Assembly (NCBI RefSeq): GCF_026151205.1
Contig: NC_087081.1
Coordinates: forward strand, 6,195,246-6,259,245
From: Bolinopsis microptera
Lineage: Eukaryota; Ctenophora; Tentaculata; Lobata; Bolinopsidae
Reading direction: 5' to 3'
DNA: 64,000 nt
In this document: one piece after another, positions 10,717-23,097 of the stretch
Layout: every line of letters begins with the position of its first letter
Position numbering within the stretch: position 1 is the stretch's first letter
Program-made: the position numbers and the translations under genes
Notes under the pieces: model-generated
Seen by the model: only the letters and a program-made list of their open reading frames with translations
Told to the model about the DNA's origin: nothing
The model's database searches: none

Positions 10717-10836
10717 CTTCACAATCTGATTCGTCTGAGCCATCATCACACTGAACTTCTCCGTCACAAACAAAAGAATTCTCCAAACATCTTTTACGAT
10801 CAGCGCATGTGAACTGTTCTTCCCGACAAGAGATAT
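10717..10836 (-). CDS. LDLa domain exon, fourth in transcription order
   Basis: 120-bp phase 1-1 exon, same LDLa peptide; GACGAA replaces GATGAA in the SDES codons (silent). It is 604 bp from its downstream copy. Open frames that run from this exon into the intron (with a run of valines) come from intron read-through and are not real protein. Confidence 0.9.
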
Positions 10837-11336
10837 CTGTTGGGTCTTAAGAGAAGTTTATCATTATTGAATTATGGATCATCACAGAATTATAAAGTTA
10901 TAATAAACTTTTGTGGACATTTTATACAACCCGGATTGCTTGGTGGAGAAATATATAAAGATATAACAATACATATATACACTTAAATTCACTATGAAGA
11001 ATTTTGTATTGGTCAGATAGTGGACAACCCTTTAATAGTCGGTGTGTCGGCCATATTTAATCGTGAGAAGTTCAAGGTGAAACAATTGGATCGTTCAGTA
11101 TATTGTCAGTCCTGGGAGACTTCAAATTTTGTGTAGCTAAGTAAGTGTGCTGACATCAACTGTATAAGAATAATATATAATACTGCATTATCGGAACTTT
11201 ATTTTAGTGGACATTGAAAAGCATAAAATTTATCAACCAGAGCAACCACAACAACCACAACAATTAAATTAAAAAATTTAAGTTTTATAGAGGCAAATTT
11301 AGTATAAAATTCAAAAAACAGGTATAAATCAATTAC

Positions 11337-11456
11337 CTTCACAATCTGATTCATCTGAGCCATCATCACACTGAACTTCTCCGTCACAAACAAAAGAATT
11401 TTCCAAACATCTCTTACGATCAGCGCATGTGAACTGTTCTTCCCGACAAGAGATAT
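11337..11456 (-). CDS. LDLa domain exon, third in transcription order
   Basis: 120-bp phase 1-1 exon with the same LDLa peptide; AAGAGA replaces AAAAGA in the RKRC region (silent). It is 620 bp from both neighbours, and those cassettes are almost identical including introns, so these duplications are the youngest of the array. Confidence 0.9.
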
Positions 11457-11956
11457 CTGTTGGGTCTTAAGAGAAGTTTATCATTATTGAATTATGGATC
11501 ATCACAGAATTATAAAGTTATAATAAACTTTTGTGGACATTTTATACAACCCGGATTGCTTGGTGGAGAAATATATAAAGATATAACAATACATATATAC
11601 ACTTAAATTCACTATGAAGAATTTTGTATTGGTCAGATAGTGGACAACCCTTTAATAGTCGGTGTGTCGGCCATATTTAATCGTGAGAAGTTCAAGGTGA
11701 AACAATTGGATCGTTCAGTATATTGTCAGTCCTGGGAGACTTCAAATTTTGTGTAGCTAAGTAAGTGTGCTGACATCAACTGTATAAGAATAATATATAA
11801 TACTGCATTATCGGAACTTTATTTTAGTGGACATTGAAAAGCATAAAATTTATCAACCAGAGCAACCACAACAACCACAACAATTAAATTAAAAAATTTA
11901 AGTTTTATAGAGGCAAATTTAGTATAAAATTCAAAAAACAGGTATAAATCAATTAC

Positions 11957-12076
11957 CTTCACAATCTGATTCGTCTGAGCCATCATCACACTGAACTTCT
12001 CCGTCACAAACAAAAGAATTCTCCAAACATCTTTTACGATCAGCGCATGTGAACTGTTCTTCCCGACAAGAGATAT
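11957..12076 (-). CDS. LDLa domain exon, second in transcription order
   Basis: 120-bp phase 1-1 exon with the same LDLa peptide, including the GACGAA codon variant seen at 10717-10836. It lies 620 bp from each neighbour. The shared variant between alternating exons suggests duplication of more than one cassette at a time or local gene conversion. Confidence 0.9.
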
Positions 12077-12576
12077 CTGTTGGGTCTTAAGAGAAGTTTA
12101 TCATTATTGAATTATGGATCATCACAGAATTATAAAGTTATAATAAACTTTTGTGGACATTTTATACAACCCGGATTGCTTGGTGGAGAAATATATAAAG
12201 ATATAACAATACATATATACACTTAAATTCACTATGAAGAATTTTGTATTGGTCAGATAGTGGACAACCCTTTAATAGTCGGTGTGTCGGCCATATTTAA
12301 TCGTGAGAAGTTCAAGGTGAAACAATTGGATCGTTCAGTATATTGTCAGTCCTGGGAGACTTCAAATTTTGTGTAGCTAAGTAAGTGTGCTGACATCAAC
12401 TGTATAAGAATAATATATAATACTGCATTATCGGAACTTTATTTTAGTGGACATTGAAAAGCATAAAATTTATCAACCAGAGCAACCACAACAACCACAA
12501 CAATTAAATTAAAAAATCTTGAGTTTTATAGAGTCATATTGAATACAAAATTAAAAAACAGGTATGATTCAATTAC

Positions 12577-12696
12577 CTTCACAATCTGATTCATCTGAGC
12601 CATCATCACACTGAACTTCTCCGTCACAAACAAAAGAATTCTCCAAACATCTTTTACGATCAGTGCATGTGAACTGTTCTTCCCGACAAGAGATAT
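12577..12696 (-). CDS. LDLa domain exon, first recognisable in transcription order
   Basis: 120-bp phase 1-1 exon encoding the LDLa module with one amino-acid change: FTCTDR instead of FTCADR. The cassette similarity ends shortly to its right (about 12810), where an unrelated dispersed repeat begins. No earlier exon, signal peptide or promoter of this gene is recognisable to the right, so the 5' end of the gene is unknown. Confidence 0.88.
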
Positions 12697-12846
12697 CTGT
12701 TGGGTCTTAAAAGAAGTTTATCATTATTGAATTATGGATCATTACAGAATTATAATAAACTTTTTTGTGGATATTTTATACAACCCGGATTGCTTGGTGG
12801 AGAAATATATACAATACTACCACAAAAATTTTTTTATGGAAAACCC

Positions 12847-12925
12847 CCGATCTGCGGTAGATCGGCAAGCTAAGCAACCACTTGGGCCTCCGCCGAGCTG
12901 CAAAGGATTGACATCGTGAATCAAC
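12847..12925. repeat. dispersed repeat, copy 1
   Basis: A stretch with AGATCGGCAAG, a CCACTTGGGCCTC block and GATTGACATCGTGAATCAA recurs in diverged form at about 13605-13670 (CACCACTGGGCCTTGCGAGC, then TTAGACATCG) and 63745-63810 (CACCACTAGACTGGGCCTC, then GATTGACATCGCA). It may be the end of an interspersed element. Family unknown. Confidence 0.5.
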
Positions 12926-13604
12926 CAGCCGTACATTCGATCAATTCCACCAAATATCCATTTATGGATTAAGAACATAAATCTAAAAACTTGGGTCCCC
13001 AGTAAGCTTACCTGTCTCAATAAAATTGACCTCCAGATCAATAAAATTAGAAGTGCTGGGGAGAGCTACATATAGTCCACTACTAATCAATATTACCCCC
13101 TTACAGGGATCGGACCCCAGGCTATAATGTTCATAACTAAAAATTCATGTTCGGGCGGAATGACAGCTGAGCGCCGCCCATAACAAATAACAGGTAACCT
13201 ACGTATTTGAATATCGAGTCTTCACTGTCAAATGTTGTTTTGTAATTATACAAACAAACACTAGAACGGCAACATGTAAAAAAAAAGTCGGAATAACTTC
13301 GGACTAACTGGAAAATTGACAATATTCCAACATTTTTTGTTGTTTCTTGTTCAAATTAAATAAAAATCATTGTACAATTTTATTTTATGAAAATATTCAA
13401 TTTATCACTTCCAAAATTACGGGTCCCATAAAACCAAACTGTTATTACAAAATCTCCTTTATCCTTTGAAATAGTACTGAATATTTTAACTACAATAACA
13501 AGTTTAGTGCATGACTGGATGCACTACTGGTGTAGTAAACCAAATTTTTTTTACTGTACTGGGCCGCGCATCAATAATGATTTCTCGCCACCACAAGAAT
13601 GCTT

Positions 13605-13670
13605 CAGTAGATCGGCAAGAAGCACCACTGGGCCTTGCGAGCTGCGAAGGATTAGACATCGTATCATAAT
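13605..13670. repeat. dispersed repeat, copy 2
   Basis: Diverged copy of the repeat at 12847-12925. The surrounding 12930-13990 holds no gene I recognise. Confidence 0.45.
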
Positions 13671-13995
13671 ACAAAAACGAAATGAAAATAAAAAACGTTT
13701 ATCATAGTCCTCGCAATATGGAATAAAATCATTTGATCCCTTGGCCAGGACCAATCTGCACAGGAAACACAATAAAGCGGATCTCATCAAAATATCGGGC
13801 AAAAGAGGCAAACAGTCTTGCTAATTGTAGCACGTGGTGACCCCCACTGTCGCTCCACTTAGTAACCCTGTAAGTTTCGACGATACAGGGGACAGAGATC
13901 TCTTCCAAAATAAACTTCTTTGTTTTATTTTATACATTTACTCTTATCTAAAATTTATCTATACTTTTGAAGTGTAGTCAATTGTTTATATCTTT

Positions 13996-14330
13996 ATGAT
14001 TGTGATACCAATAAAAAATGACTATATTCGCACTCCTACCTGTCCAACCAACTTCATTCTCCAGGAAGACCTACACCCAGGATTGAAGCCCTCGGACGTA
14101 GCAGCTGGTGGACAGTATGCACCATTCGAAAGAACATTCTTTGACATCAGGGTCCACCCAATCCTAAAATGTTGCGACGCCAATACATTTAAGCCACTAG
14201 ATAAACTACAGGCGCATGAAGAAAGAGAAGAAAGATCTATATGAGTCAGAGAGTACTTCATCAAGAAAGGGTCCTTTGTCCCCACAAGTCTTTACACACC
14301 GGAGGTATTGGCCCACTCTGCACTGTGTTT
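13996..14330 (+). pseudogene. broken fragment of a dispersed retroelement-associated protein
   Basis: Reading across frames gives ordered motifs: SDVAAGG, RTFFDIRVHP, LDKLQAHEEREE, KKDLYES, RVLHQE and TGGIGPL. This order (FFDIRV, then a basic EREKK run, then a TGGMG-type end) resembles a conserved protein segment seen in many copies in cnidarian and other invertebrate genomes, usually in reverse-transcriptase-associated predictions. That assignment is from memory and uncertain. At least two frameshifts are needed, so it is dead. Confidence 0.45.
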
Positions 14331-14344
14331 GTAGATCGTATTTC

Positions 14345-14580
14345 TGAAAGGATAGCTCACGGGTCCCGTATTGCCTGATTAAGTACAGAAAAGCCAGCGG
14401 ATGGCTAGCGGGCGCCGAACGGAGTTGCACTAAAATGCAGACATTCCATACTAGCGAATGGCTAGCGGAGTATAGCGGACGCCGCGCTCAAAACAGCGGA
14501 GAATAGTACAGCTTCATTAACACACCCGCTAGTTTCCGCTAGCTATCCGATATTGCCGCTAGGGACCCGCTAGCTTTTCT
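14345..14580. repeat. cluster of GCTAGCGG / CCGCTAGC motifs
   Basis: GGCTAGCGG, TAGCGG and their complements (CCGCTAG, CGCTAGC) occur about nine times in both orientations within 240 bp, making several nested hairpins. No coding sense is visible. Origin unknown. Confidence 0.6.
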
Positions 14581-14889
14581 TCAACTAAATCTGCAAAATC
14601 GGCTATATACGGACCTGAGCTGACGCAACAATAAAGAAGCTAAGAGCCAGGTCAAAAATCACATCAAACACCGGGAAAAAAATAATCAGGTTTGATCTGC
14701 TACAAGCACACTCATAGCACTCAGGGGAATCAGAGGGAAGACAAAAAGCCCCACCTGACTGGATGACGTATCCTTCAATCTCATTGCTCAGAAGACGAGC
14801 TTTTAGGTCTCTTAAGTTTGTTTAAGTAAATTTTTATAGATATTATGTAGCTATTGGTAAATGTTGTAAAAGTTTACGGACGAAATGAT

Positions 14890-15022
14890 CCAGGGGGGAA
14901 TCCCACCCACCGCCTCGGCGGTCGTTGATACACCCTTCACATGTAAGAGCCACTTTGGTCTACTTGCTGTGAGGTGGATCAGCTTACATGGGTTGGGGGT
15001 CCCCCCTTTTTTTTTTTTTTTT
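14890..15022. repeat. dispersed repeat with T-rich end, copy 1
   Basis: The block GTTGATACACCC, AAGAGCCACTTTGGTCTACT, TGCTGTGAGGTG and ATGGGTTGGGGGTCCCCCCT, followed by a run of T, recurs at about 35690-35785. This looks like a short retroposed element with an oligo-T end on the plus strand, but I found no internal promoter boxes. Family unknown. Confidence 0.6.
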
Positions 15023-15035
15023 TCTATTCGAAAGT

Positions 15036-15699
15036 CGAATTTCTCAAATCGACTTTTTTAGTGTTTCTGCAGAGGGAGAATATCTATCAGAAGCTATTAA
15101 TCCGATAGAAAAATAATGTTCCTAAGCAGAACTTATTGCTGGATCAAAGATCAGCGGGTGTGTGTAATGTAATTGCGCGAGCGATTTTGATCGCATGCCC
15201 TGAAAATCGAGTCTAGAAATCTATCATTCTCCTACATGTTTTAGAGCAATCATCCTGAAACATTCAGATATGTTCTAGGATCATTTAGAAAGATGAGCCG
15301 AGTAGAATTTGAGATTAGGGCCTTAAAAATTTTTTATCGATTTTGAACATCGTGGACTTCGGAAAATCATCAAAAGACAGGTCGCAAGATTTTCTAAATC
15401 GAATAAAAAATTTTTAAAGGCCTAGCTCAAAATTCCGGCCCAGCTCATCTCTTCTAATATCCCTAGAATCATATCATGAAGTTTCAGGGTGATTGCGCGA
15501 AAAATGTAGAAAGATATATTTTTAGACTCGATTTTCAAGGGCATGCTATCAAAATCGCTTTCGCAACACAATTTCACACACGCGCTGAAACTTTGACAGC
15601 CAATAATATCAGCTAGAAACGATATTTTTCACGGGATTAAAGCTATCTATAGATATTACTCCCCTCTAAAGAAACAACTAAAAGTCGAGTTTTGAGAAA
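15036..15699. mobile_element. imperfect foldback element, about 660 bp
   Basis: Left half (TTTCTCAAATCGACTTTTTT, AGAGGGAGAATATCTAT, GCATGCCCTGAAAATCGAGT) and right half (ACTCGATTTTCAAGGGCATG, TAGATATTACTCCCCTCT, AAGTCGAGTTTTGAGAAAAT) are inverted copies nearly over their full length, with the centre near 15375. Similarity is moderate, so it is older than the nest at 3814-8806. A related phrase (TTTTTAAAGGCCTA followed by CTCAAAATTC) occurs in the foldback at 43115-44039. Confidence 0.7.
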
Positions 15700-18654
15700 A
15701 TTTGTCATGAAGACCCTCCTGCCCCCTTAAACACCTCTTGTGTTAAAGAACCACTCTTGAATGTTGGATATTTTTCCAAAGTTTGATTTTAGGGAACTAT
15801 CTCTAAAACCATCCGAAAACAATAGACCCAATCCCCAGCCCCAGAGAAAATTTCCTTTTTGAACCCTACCATAGTGACATTATTAAAAATGGACAAAAAG
15901 TGTTAAAATTTGTCCCGTTGATTCTCCAGCCGAATATCTTAACCTTGTCCTGGCCCTCATTATATTCTGATTAATTATAAAGATAGACACTTTCTTAGAC
16001 AACTGAAGTAATACATCTGCTAGATCTCCTTCAAAATATTAATACTGCTTTTCACTATTTTATCTAAAACGCATTATTTTTCAGGATATGTTTATATATG
16101 TACATTTCATTGGAAAACGAATAAATCTAAACGACAAAGTAAGCGATAAAAACAAAACAAACGATCTAAACAAGATAATGGATGTCGGTTATACCTTGCG
16201 AGTCAAAGCCCAATGATATTCTTCTAGAACTTCCTGTCCCGCACAGGGTGGAGTGATTGCTACTCACTTAATTAGAATAGAAGAACAAAGGGACAAAAAC
16301 CGACCACCGATTTGAAGGTGCCTGGTGCATGGCATCCCTTATTAAGCACCGTTTTAGAACCAAACAACGCCGGCTAAAATCAAGCAGTCACTGACTGGTC
16401 AGTTAGTCAGTAGGTGTCACTTCAAAAGTGGTTTTAAGCCAGCTAATTTGTGTGTCTGGGACGACAAAGCGCAAAATGAGTATGCTCGATCATAGTTCAA
16501 ACTTATAGTTATAATCTGGGGACCGTTTTTAAGAGCAAGGGAGATCGCAATACTAAGCCGTGGAAATTATTAGGTACGAATGTTCAAAATAACAATATGG
16601 AAGACTGATAGTTGATATAATATAATGCGAAATGTTCGATATTTAATAAACAATTACTCAATATTTCCTAACATTCACAAACGAATTTGGACCACGAGGA
16701 ATTTTCCAGGACGTTGTTAATCTCGGTAAGGTGTATACTGTATACCGTATTATTTACAATATTAGTCGCAAAATCATAAAGGTTTTATAAAATTGCACCG
16801 CGTGTCTCAACAACTAGCCGCTTTTCAACTTTATTTCTGCTGGAGAGGTTGTTGGAATTTGAAAATATCGGATGATTCAAGAAAATCAGGTCCAGAGATA
16901 TAAGGATCTCGAACCTCAATTCATAAACAGTACTTTCAAACCCGTGATGTGCGCTTGAAACAAGTGTAAACTGGATATAATTCCATTAAATATAATAATA
17001 TATAATAAGGTTTAGCTGAGTATCAAGAAAATTCTGTTCTTTATTCATTGATTCTTTAATTAGCTGAGGTATCAGATTTGATTTCAACCCAATAAAAGAG
17101 ATTTTTATAGCTTTTAATAGAACATAAAATCTAGCAATGAGTCAGAGTGGAGCTTACAGTTACTACAGAAAAAGATCATCAAAGAAAAAATAAATGAAAG
17201 CGCATAAACAACACTATCGCTAAACGATTAAACTACTTAACGAACATTAATTGATTGTGTTTGCGTCTGTCGTGTAAATGTATTATGAAATGTATTTAAC
17301 TATTTGTCTAGACAACTGCTAAGCGGAAAAGAATATAATTCATGAAAATGTGTTACATCTAAAGCTGCATCTATCAACTGTCGCATTTATTATACCCGTC
17401 ATTATATATTACCTTATATACTTATAATATGGGTAATGTTTGTACTGAAGGATATTATATAGACGCGTTCCACAGAACAGTACGATACTAATAATAGTCC
17501 AAAAAATCAGGAAGAAATTTCATTAAAATCTAATTATATGCTTTCTGCTTACAGGCAAAAGCGTAACTGTAAATCGACAAGGTTATTAAATTTTATGAAT
17601 AATACTAAATGAGGCTGCTATATAATAGACACCACGTGCGACCTAACACTAAATTTATTCGGAGGCTTATAGTTATGGCGAATAGGAAACTATGGGACAA
17701 CGATTTAACACTTGGACACAGAAGCCAGCTTAAATCAGTCGAATCAAGCAAGTCATTGGTCACAGAACGTGGCTTGCGATAATAACTGAGGCACCAATAA
17801 TAGGCAAAAGCAAACGCGACAATAAGAATTGGGGTTGGCACCAAAAGCAGGAACGACAAATTCCGATGTTTTGTCACTGTTCGGCAGTCCTATAACATAC
17901 TTCGAAGCACTTTAAAGTTTAAATGTGCCACTCCAAAGTGCTATTCAAGCGCCAATTTCCTATTATTAGAAAGTGAACTCAGCTGAGCCTACTCAAGAAA
18001 CATGACCTCAACAAAACACTGAAAATACGATAAAGTTACGTAATAAATCGCAGAAGTGCTAATAATAATTATATTTTGCGTTAGCACATTTGTTTTTAAA
18101 GATTGACAAAATCTCGGTGGGTCCGAAATTTGGAATTTAATCACTTGAGAGCTGAGAACGGATTAGTGTCAGAACGTTTTAAATTTTAAATAATGCGTGA
18201 TTAAAAGGGGTTACAAAATTTTGATAGCGTATGTTTTGTCTTGAATATGGGTGCAGTACCCGTGAAACCGACAAAGAAGCAGTAAAAATTGGGTGGCACC
18301 CGTGAAATTGAACGCAGAATCACTAAAAATCCCGGGAACAATGGACTTGGTTCTCGGCTCCAGGTGACAATTCAGGATAAAAATAACATGAAATCGAGTA
18401 GCAATGAAATCAGTCACATACCAGAGGGTTAAAGTGAGGAATCTGTGAAAATGTGACAAGGCAGAGAGTTAATAAAGAGAGTGTATTTTAACAGACTATG
18501 AGCATTTTAACACACTTTTCTTCCATTCACCTAGCAGAATATCCCAGCACAATATCCCAGCGGATAATGTGAGACAAGGATCCAATGAATTTACAGACTA
18601 CACAATACACAGAGTATAAAATACGAGTATAGCTTCTGTTATCGAATTACATGC

Positions 18655-18770
18655 GGCACGATGGGACCACGTTGAATAGAGCCGCGCTATTTTCTATCCC
18701 GTTTGGCGCAGCTAGTCGCGCTTGCGTCCGCGCGTTACGCGTACGTCATGTAAAATATTGAAATCACAAA
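18655..18770. repeat. dispersed CG-rich motif, copy 1
   Basis: CGCGCTATTTTCTATCCCGT followed by TTGGCGCAGCTAGTCGCGCT and ACGCGTACGTCAT recurs at 21055-21125 as GCGCTATTTCTATTCCGTTT, GCTAGTTGCGCTTG, ACATGTATGTCAT. The second copy has lost most CpGs, consistent with CpG decay of an old interspersed repeat. Confidence 0.55.
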
Positions 18771-20467
18771 TGCGACCTTATTGTTGCGCGCGCGACCATG
18801 CGCTACCCATTTCCATGTTTTGAATTAAAAAATCGACGTACGACCACAGTATATAAATTTTAAAACAATTAATTATTTGGTAATTGATGCATCTAGAGTC
18901 ATTTTATTATAGCTTGTATACATTTTTATTGTTATGCATAGATAGATAGCCTGATGAATCGAGCGCTAATTCTAATGCAGAAGAAATGACTACTTATGAG
19001 CAAACAAACCGCCTAGTTTGATGTTAACTTTCGTATTCTTTACTATTTAAGCAAATTGTATTGTTGGCTGATATTTTTCCAGCTTTAAATTTGATATCGT
19101 CCACAAGTTTCGGGAAATGATGTTTGTAGACTTGAGACTGTATGCTCACGACCTTTTGTAAATACATATATGAAGAATAGAACATCATATCACCTATTCT
19201 TTGATATAAAGTGAAAAAGATATTCAAATCATTGGTAACATATTGATTGTTGTAGATCACAGGTCTATGAATTCTCACATACCATCTCCATGACGAAGTA
19301 CACAATTTTTCTTACTTGAGGCCGTACAGTGAGTTCTAATGGCTTGTCCCAAATGCATCAATGTGCTTGACTTCTATAACTTAACATTATGAGCCTTTAA
19401 TCTTATGTCCCAACTCCCATCGTATAGATGATTGATATTTCTTACAAGCACACAAGCAGAATTTCTTCTATAGGCTTCTTTTGAAAATTTCTTTGTTGTC
19501 TTTTTAAACCAAGAATATATTGCTCTATGAGATAATGCCATTTTCGAAAGATTTGAAGATGAATGTTTATTAGTGGGCTACAAAATCCTGCCACTCATCA
19601 TTGCCTATTGTAAAGTAAAATTATTTCTTGGAGCACTTAAATCAACCACTTGCCACAATACAAATTCTCGCATTCCAATAAATGTTATTATATGTTTATT
19701 GTTTCTTTTTACCCATATTTTGACCAATTGTAAAAATATATATGCTCAAATGGATATTCTTTTAATTAAGTACCGGGGAAAGAAGGTGGACACCAAACAT
19801 GAGATCCATCTATCAGAAGTCTCCTACAATCTCATCCCTGCCCCTTAAATGGAGTCTAAATAATGGAGCAGATCATGCGTTTTGAAACTTTTATATATTA
19901 GATTGTTAAAGATTTAAAATATTGTGCTCTGCCAATTGCAACACTAAAAATTTGATTGTGCTCTGCCAATCGCATCACTTGATTTAATTGAATGTATATT
20001 AAATACATTTTGACACATTTTTCCTTTTATTTACTATCGAAACTTCTATTAGGGAAAACGAAATCTTTGACATACTTATTCTAATCAATTCAATTTAGGT
20101 GCCTACAGTTCAGATCATGTATGATGAATCTACTGTTTAGTGGTGACGACGCAGTCTTAACATTGGAGTGAGCCAATCTAATCCAAGCAAGTGAGGGAAA
20201 TAATTTTATTTTAAACCTGGCGTGCACCAAGTTGGAAATGCAGTATCCAAGACAACCCACCATTATTAAAGGCTAGTTAGACATTTAAATTGAGTACACA
20301 ACAGTTTGGTTAGGAATAAGGTTAAGGTTCCTAAAGTCATAATAACTATCTGTAACCCCTACCCTTGCATTATTTTAAATTTGTTTTACTAAAAAGTTTG
20401 TTTCACTATTTCTCACTCTTATCCTAAAAGTAGTTTATTATGATCATAGTTCTATAATACATGGGAA

Positions 20468-20523
20468 GTATCTGTGAAGCCCCACAACCAAGTCTACTCT
20501 TGGTTTTAGGGCTGCACAGATAC
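20468..20523. repeat. short hairpin, 25-bp arms
   Basis: GTATCTGTGAAGCCCCACAA and CCAAG pair with CTTGG and TTTTAGGGCTGCACAGATAC across a 6-base loop, with about four mismatches. It could be a small foldback; no evidence shows it is an RNA precursor. Confidence 0.5.
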
Positions 20524-21054
20524 TGCCCCACTCAATTCCCAATCCCAAACTGGACACCTTTTAGGTTATATAACTCAATGCACTCAATGATGGTAGCCAT
20601 AAAGCACATCACTCCATTTGTATCCTTTAACACACTATGATTTATTAAAACATTGTTACAGGCATTATTACTCAAATTTCTATTAAAATGAAACTGTAAC
20701 CTTGCAGTGCAGAGTATGAATCAACCCCGAAATGTTGCTATTTAACAATTAACATAGCAATTAGAAAGATTATTGTGTTTATCCTTAGAATTCTATTAGT
20801 TGTATAATGTAAAACCGGTATAGTGTTGGAATTGTTCTCTGAATTTTGTAAAATTGATCCAGAAGATCAGAAAGGGATGCACTTATGCATCAAAATGTTA
20901 TGTATCCCAAATTTCTTGTTCCCAAGGTATTACATTTTTCACTCAGTGAGTGTTTCTGATTAAAGTATGAGTGTTGGGTGTTTGTCATGTAATGTAGGGC
21001 TGATCAGTGGTCAGTTATTTTGATTGATAATTAACTGGGACTGTTGAAAAGCAC

Positions 21055-21125
21055 TGCGCTATTTCTATTCCGTTTGGCTCTGCTAGTTGCGCTTGACCAC
21101 GCGCTACATGTATGTCATATCATTG
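21055..21125. repeat. dispersed CG-rich motif, copy 2 (CpG-depleted)
   Basis: Diverged copy of 18655-18770; CpG sites in copy 1 appear as TpG or CpA here. Confidence 0.5.
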
Positions 21126-22174
21126 ATCATGTTTTTATTTGTTTAGATACAAGCTTGTCACGTTTGGCCATCATAATTAAAGTGAAGTAAATAATTCAGT
21201 ATCTTAATTAGGTGGCTGCATTTTGTTTTGAGTTTAGTAGGTCCTAGTATTTATCCCTATGCAGTCACTCAGATAAGTTTTATACCAGGACACCTTAACA
21301 AAAACACATATTCTGCCCACAATAAGGGGCCATAATTGTTTCAATTATGCAAATGTATAGGATTATTATTATCATTACCTTGATGCAGTTATCTGTGCAC
21401 ATATGAATAGTCCAAATATACATTTTTTTAAAAATTGTGCATAAAAAGCGGCCACTTTGTTGATTTTATTTGGATTCGATCTAAGTACCACTGATCTGAT
21501 ATTATTTTCATTGTCGGGCTGAAATAAAACTTGTGAAAATTCCAAGAATGCACTGAGCACATTTATGCGCATTGCTAAGCATCTGGCTAATTTAATACTG
21601 CAACTGGCTAATGTATAATTGAGATAATTAACATGACCTTTATTCAGATGACGGTAAGATGATTTCGATGATGTCAAAACCGTTGGAGAGATGGATGCCT
21701 CATCTACCCCTGGTTGGCTCACAATACATATGATTATTCTGTTTGATATTTTTTCCTCCTCTTCAATCATTGTTGGTCTTCAGCTGTATGAGGTAATTTA
21801 TTTCAAACAACTAAGCCTGATGCAAATGATGTTAAATATTATTAAGATCTGTCTTTCTTGTATGATCACATAATTCCGTGTTCTTGATGGAAGGCCACAT
21901 GCACTGTTTTCAAACTTTAAAACAACGACCAAGCACTGTGTTGTTTTTGTTCTTATCATGATCAGTTTATAGTTATCTTCTGATCTATTTAATTTGAGGC
22001 AAGCCACGCTTATAATACTTATTGTATCTTTACTAATAAGCTTGATCATATTCTCAGTAAATGAAGGTTTTTAAATGAGCATGTGCTTCGTTACTTTTAG
22101 GATAAACTTACTTGTCGCTAGCTGCTGTAATGGCTACATTGTTATTTGTTGTGCTAATGATACCAAAATCGTAG

Positions 22175-22210
22175 AATAGAGAGAGAGACTGAGAGAGAGA
22201 GAGAGAGAGA
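22175..22210. repeat. GA microsatellite
   Basis: About 36 bases of GAGAGA with one ACT interruption. Confidence 0.9.
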
Positions 22211-23069
22211 TTGTGCTGACTGAAATAGTGGTGACTGGAGAACTCAGAAATACAAATCTGTGCAACATCTTAAAATTCCTAGTTTGATAGCCCTTACAAC
22301 TCCCTCTGACACACACCGTTTAGTAAGTACTGTAATACTATTTTAAATACGTCCTTAGATAAAGAAATATTGGTCATATTTTACCGGGGGAGGAGGGGGG
22401 ACCCCGGGATCAGGTACTGAGTACTGTTAACTGTACGTGACGTTGGGGTGGTGTGTCATATATTCTTCCAAAACACAGTTAGTACTTTTGTACTAAGTGG
22501 TGGATCTGCTGCTCATTTCCCAGAAAAACAGTTTGTACTGTATGCTACTAAATAGTGAGTCTTAGGTCTAATTTGCCCAAAAACAGTTAGTAAATTAAGA
22601 TATAATTTATTAAACAGAGTGCGATTGATCTTTTGTATAATTTTAAAAAGTGGCCTTTGGCTTTGTTGACTTTTCCGTTTGAGAAGGTGCAGTGTTTAAT
22701 TTATTTTAAAATGTATTTCAACTACTGGTTCTTAAATGATGTGTGATATGTATAGTACACATTACATACATGCCATGTGTGTAATTGTAATCTGTAAACA
22801 TGTGGGCGTGTGTTAGTGTATGTTTTTAATTAAGCATAGATATCTCAACTGTTAGTTTCATTGTTTACATTCAATATCGGATCCTTTTAAAACTAAAAAG
22901 TCATATTTAATGAGCTGTTTAAAGCAATTTCTGGGTGGGTATCTTATTTTATAAACCAAGACATAGTACAGTGATTTCTCAACAGTTAGTACCACAAAAG
23001 CCGGTAAAAGGGGGTGGGTGTCTTAATTATTATCCTAAAAACAGTTAATACATGATCCCTTACCCCCGG

Positions 23070-23097
23070 CCCCCCCCCCCCCCCCCCCCCCCCCCCC
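23070..23097. repeat. C homopolymer, 28 bases
   Basis: Uninterrupted run of C preceded by CCCTTACCCCCGG. A similar run lies at 38120-38146. Lengths in such runs are unreliable in sequencing. Confidence 0.9.

Larger units (their letters stand above)
8860..12810 (-). repeat. tandem array of seven LDLa exon-plus-intron cassettes
   Basis: Exon starts are 611, 587, 604, 620, 620 and 620 bp apart. Introns as well as exons are duplicated, including GGTCAGATAGTGGACAACCC and GTCAGTCCTGGGAGACTTCA in each. Exon changes are nearly all silent. The array adds symmetric phase 1-1 modules, so any number of copies keeps the frame. Confidence 0.9.

Noticed and set aside
10591-12013. Minus-strand ORFs of 60-64 codons with a valine run
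   Set aside because: They start inside the LDLa exon and read into the intron; the GTAATT donor and the repeated exon structure show they are intron read-through.
20468-20523. Hairpin as a microRNA precursor
   Set aside because: Arms are only 25 bp with a 6-base loop, shorter than usual animal precursors; listed only as a foldback.
21375-21770. 131-codon minus-strand ORF
   Set aside because: Longest frame of the empty region, but the composition is ordinary AT-rich sequence and no domain is visible.
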